A DNA stretch of 64,000 bases. Origin: Paraburkholderia flava (lineage in GTDB: Bacteria; Pseudomonadota; Gammaproteobacteria; Burkholderiales; Burkholderiaceae). The first letter of the stretch is position 1. Each line of letters begins with the position of its first letter. Under the pieces are notes generated by a model that saw only the letters and a list, made by a program, of their open reading frames with translations, was not told where the DNA came from and did no database searches. Below are positions 62,413 through 64,000 of the stretch, piece after piece. The position numbers and the translations under genes were made by a program. The DNA lies in contig NZ_SMRO01000005.1 of NCBI RefSeq assembly GCF_004359985.1, positions 1 to 64,000 of the forward strand, read 5' to 3'.

Positions 62413-63249
62413 ATGACTTCCCTCGCTTCCATTCCTGCTTCCCCGGCGCCCGTCGACGCGCTTCGTCTGTACGGCGAGACGTTCGCGAGTCGCGTGCTGC
62501 TCGGCACGTCGCGCTACCCGTCGCTGCAGTCGCTGTCCGATTCGATCGACGCCGCGCGGCCCGGCATGGTGACCGTCGCGCTGCGCCGGCAGATGAACGA
62601 GGGCGGCGCCGAAGCCGGCTTCTTCGATCTGCTGAAACGCCACGGCGTGCCGCTACTGCCGAACACGGCCGGCTGCCTGACGGTCGGCGAAGCGGTGACG
62701 ACCGCGCAGATGGCGCGCGAAATTTTCGAAACGGACTGGATCAAGCTCGAACTGATCGGCGACGACTACACGCTGCAGCCCGACCCGATCGGCTTGATCG
62801 AAGCGGCAACGCTGCTCGTGAAAGACGGCTTCAAGGTGCTGCCGTATTGCACCGAGGATCTCGTGATCGGTCGTCGTCTGCTCGACGCGGGTTGCGAGGC
62901 GCTGATGCCGTGGGGCGCGCCGATCGGCACCGGCAAGGGCGTCGTGAATCCGTACGGATTGCGCGTGCTGCGCGAGCGTCTGCCGGACGTGCCGCTGATC
63001 GTCGATGCGGGGCTGGGTGTGCCGTCGCACGCGTGTCAGGTGATGGAGTGGGGCTTCGACGGCGTGCTGCTGAACACGGCGGTGTCGCAGGCCACACATC
63101 CTGCGGCGATGGCCAGCGCGTTCGCGCTCGCGACCGAAGCCGGACGTGCCGCGTGGGTCGCGGGTCCGATGGCCGAGCGCGAAACGGCGCATGCGAGCAC
63201 GCCGGTAGTCGGCATGCCGTTCTGGCATCAAGACGGGAGCGCCGCATGA
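62413..63249 (+). CDS. thiG: Thiazole synthase ThiG
   Basis: ThiG joins deoxyxylulose 5-phosphate, the ThiS thiocarboxylate and dehydroglycine into the thiazole phosphate. From the ATG at 62413, which follows AAGGA, it has 278 residues. Marks of the family are LGTSRYPS near 35, [13 protein letters not shown] near 83, the Schiff-base lysine in [11 protein letters not shown] near 115, and the phosphate-binding [10 protein letters not shown] and [14 protein letters not shown]. Extension to 62251 runs over thiS and is rejected. Its stop overlaps thiE (ATGA). Confidence 0.96.
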   Translation: MTSLASIPASPAPVDALRLYGETFASRVLLGTSRYPSLQSLSDSIDAARPGMVTVALRRQMNEGGAEAGFFDLLKRHGVPLLPNTAGCLTVGEAVTTAQMAREIFETDWIKLELIGDDYTLQPDPIGLIEAATLLVKDGFKVLPYCTEDLVIGRRLLDAGCEALMPWGAPIGTGKGVVNPYGLRVLRERLPDVPLIVDAGLGVPSHACQVMEWGFDGVLLNTAVSQATHPAAMASAFALATEAGRAAWVAGPMAERETAHASTPVVGMPFWHQDGSAA

Positions 63250-64000
63250 CGCAGACTCTGCCGCTGTCCGGCCGCGACCTGTTCTGGCCGCCCGCCGACG
63301 AACTCACCGAAGCCGCCGAGCGCATCCGCGCGCGACTCGGCGACTGGCCGCCGACGCACGCGCCGTGGCGCATCTGCCTGACCCCGCCGGACGATGCGAA
63401 CGGCGGCGACCTGATCGTCATCTCGGATGAGCAGCACCACGGCGACCACGTCGCGCGCTGGCTCGTGCATGGCGCGGGCGTGATCGAAGCGGCGGCCGGC
63501 ACCGCGACGCTGCATCTCGGCGGCGAGCGCTATCAGCTTGAAGGCACGCTGCCGGAAGACTGGATCCCCGCGCTGGCCGCGTTCCTCGACTGCGGGTTCG
63601 TGCCGCACGATGCGCTGGTGCTGGCGCTTGCCTGGCGCGACGGCGACGAGCGCAAGACTGCCGATGCCTGGCCGACCGATCTCGCGCGCTTTCCGCGCGT
63701 GGTCGGGCTGCCGGCAGCGCCCGAGCAGCCGTTCGCGCGCTGCCCGGACCGGCTGGGTCTCTATCCGGTGCTGCCGGACGCGGGCTGGGTCGAGCGCGTG
63801 CTGTCGTTCGGCGTGAAGACGGTGCAGCTGCGTCGCAAGACGACGCGTGCAGGCGAACTCACCCCCGAACTCGCGGACGACATCGCCCGCTGCGTCGCGG
63901 CCGGCCGCCGTCACGACGCGCAGGTGTTCATCAACGATCACTGGCGCGGCGCGCTCGACGCAGGCGCCTACGGCGTCCATCTCGGCCAGGAAGATCTGCA
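63246..64000 (+). CDS. thiE: Thiamine phosphate synthase with N-terminal extension (3' end outside window)
   Basis: ThiE couples the pyrimidine and thiazole phosphates to thiamine phosphate. The ATG at 63246 overlaps the thiG stop; 251 codons are present before the window ends. The ThiE barrel begins near residue 168 ([21 protein letters not shown], with KTVQLRRK) and continues to [21 protein letters not shown]. The first 165 residues are not part of a normal ThiE. The stretch [21 protein letters not shown] has some likeness to the C-terminal part of ThiD kinases, so the extension may be a worn-down or specialised ThiD-like domain. Confidence 0.9.
   Translation, partial: MTQTLPLSGRDLFWPPADELTEAAERIRARLGDWPPTHAPWRICLTPPDDANGGDLIVISDEQHHGDHVARWLVHGAGVIEAAAGTATLHLGGERYQLEGTLPEDWIPALAAFLDCGFVPHDALVLALAWRDGDERKTADAWPTDLARFPRVVGLPAAPEQPFARCPDRLGLYPVLPDAGWVERVLSFGVKTVQLRRKTTRAGELTPELADDIARCVAAGRRHDAQVFINDHWRGALDAGAYGVHLGQEDL

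Overview
The window is chromosomal DNA of a betaproteobacterium of the Burkholderiaceae (Burkholderia, Paraburkholderia or a close relative). Grounds: high GC, ribosomal proteins of the Burkholderia type (S10, L2, RpoA), a divergent mrcA / pilMNOQ-aroKB block, an aromatic-rich OmpW porin and System II cytochrome c maturation. The genus is an inference; no 16S gene is present. I found no tRNA, rRNA, CRISPR array, phage or intact insertion sequence.

Layout. 1-15750: end of tuf, then the complete S10, spc and alpha ribosomal clusters (rpsJ to rplQ, with secY, infA, rpmJ and rpoA), all on the + strand. Internal sigma70-type promoters lie before rplC and rplN, structured gaps lie at several junctions, and a strong terminator separates rpoA from rplQ. 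15866-18150: cutA and dsbD. 18172-20069: hemB and the GTPase gene engB on the minus strand, with a probable double-hairpin small RNA between them. 20275-26392: cytochrome c4, the resB-ccsB cytochrome c maturation pair, and the periplasmic methionine sulfoxide reductase msrPQ. 26515-30881: lysA, lptM, cyaY and mrcA. 31137-38351: an overlapping pilM-pilN-pilOP-pilQ operon running into aroK, aroB and dgt. 38386-40721: a DUF883 protein, ompW and a REP-associated transposase homologue that has lost its catalytic residues. 41035-47321: glutamate synthase gltBD. 47448-51234: a D-amino-acid dehydrogenase with an MFS transporter, and a Tat-lipoprotein phosphatase homologue lacking the catalytic arginine.

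51476-57515 looks accessory. It holds a histidine kinase/OmpR regulator pair, a second paralogous OmpR regulator without its own kinase, several small exported proteins, and an isolated FlgH-like (flagellar L-ring) lipoprotein. Tandem 10-bp direct repeats sit about 45 bp upstream of both regulator genes, and a 10-bp-period triplet sits upstream of a lipoprotein gene, as expected for OmpR-family binding. 57822-60352: an SbmA/YddA-type ABC transporter coupled to an SDR-family protein whose catalytic tyrosine is replaced.

60612-64000 is a thiamine operon: promoter, TPP riboswitch, a 25-codon leader ORF, thiO, a 22-codon mini-ORF, thiS, thiG and the start of an N-terminally extended thiE. Most junctions overlap as ATGA, so translation is probably coupled along the message.

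The best candidates for something undescribed are the double-hairpin RNA with an anti-Shine-Dalgarno loop, the mini-ORFs of the thi operon, the FlgH-like/two-component island with its 10-bp repeats, the PilO-PilP fusion, and the catalytically dead transposase homologue next to gltB.
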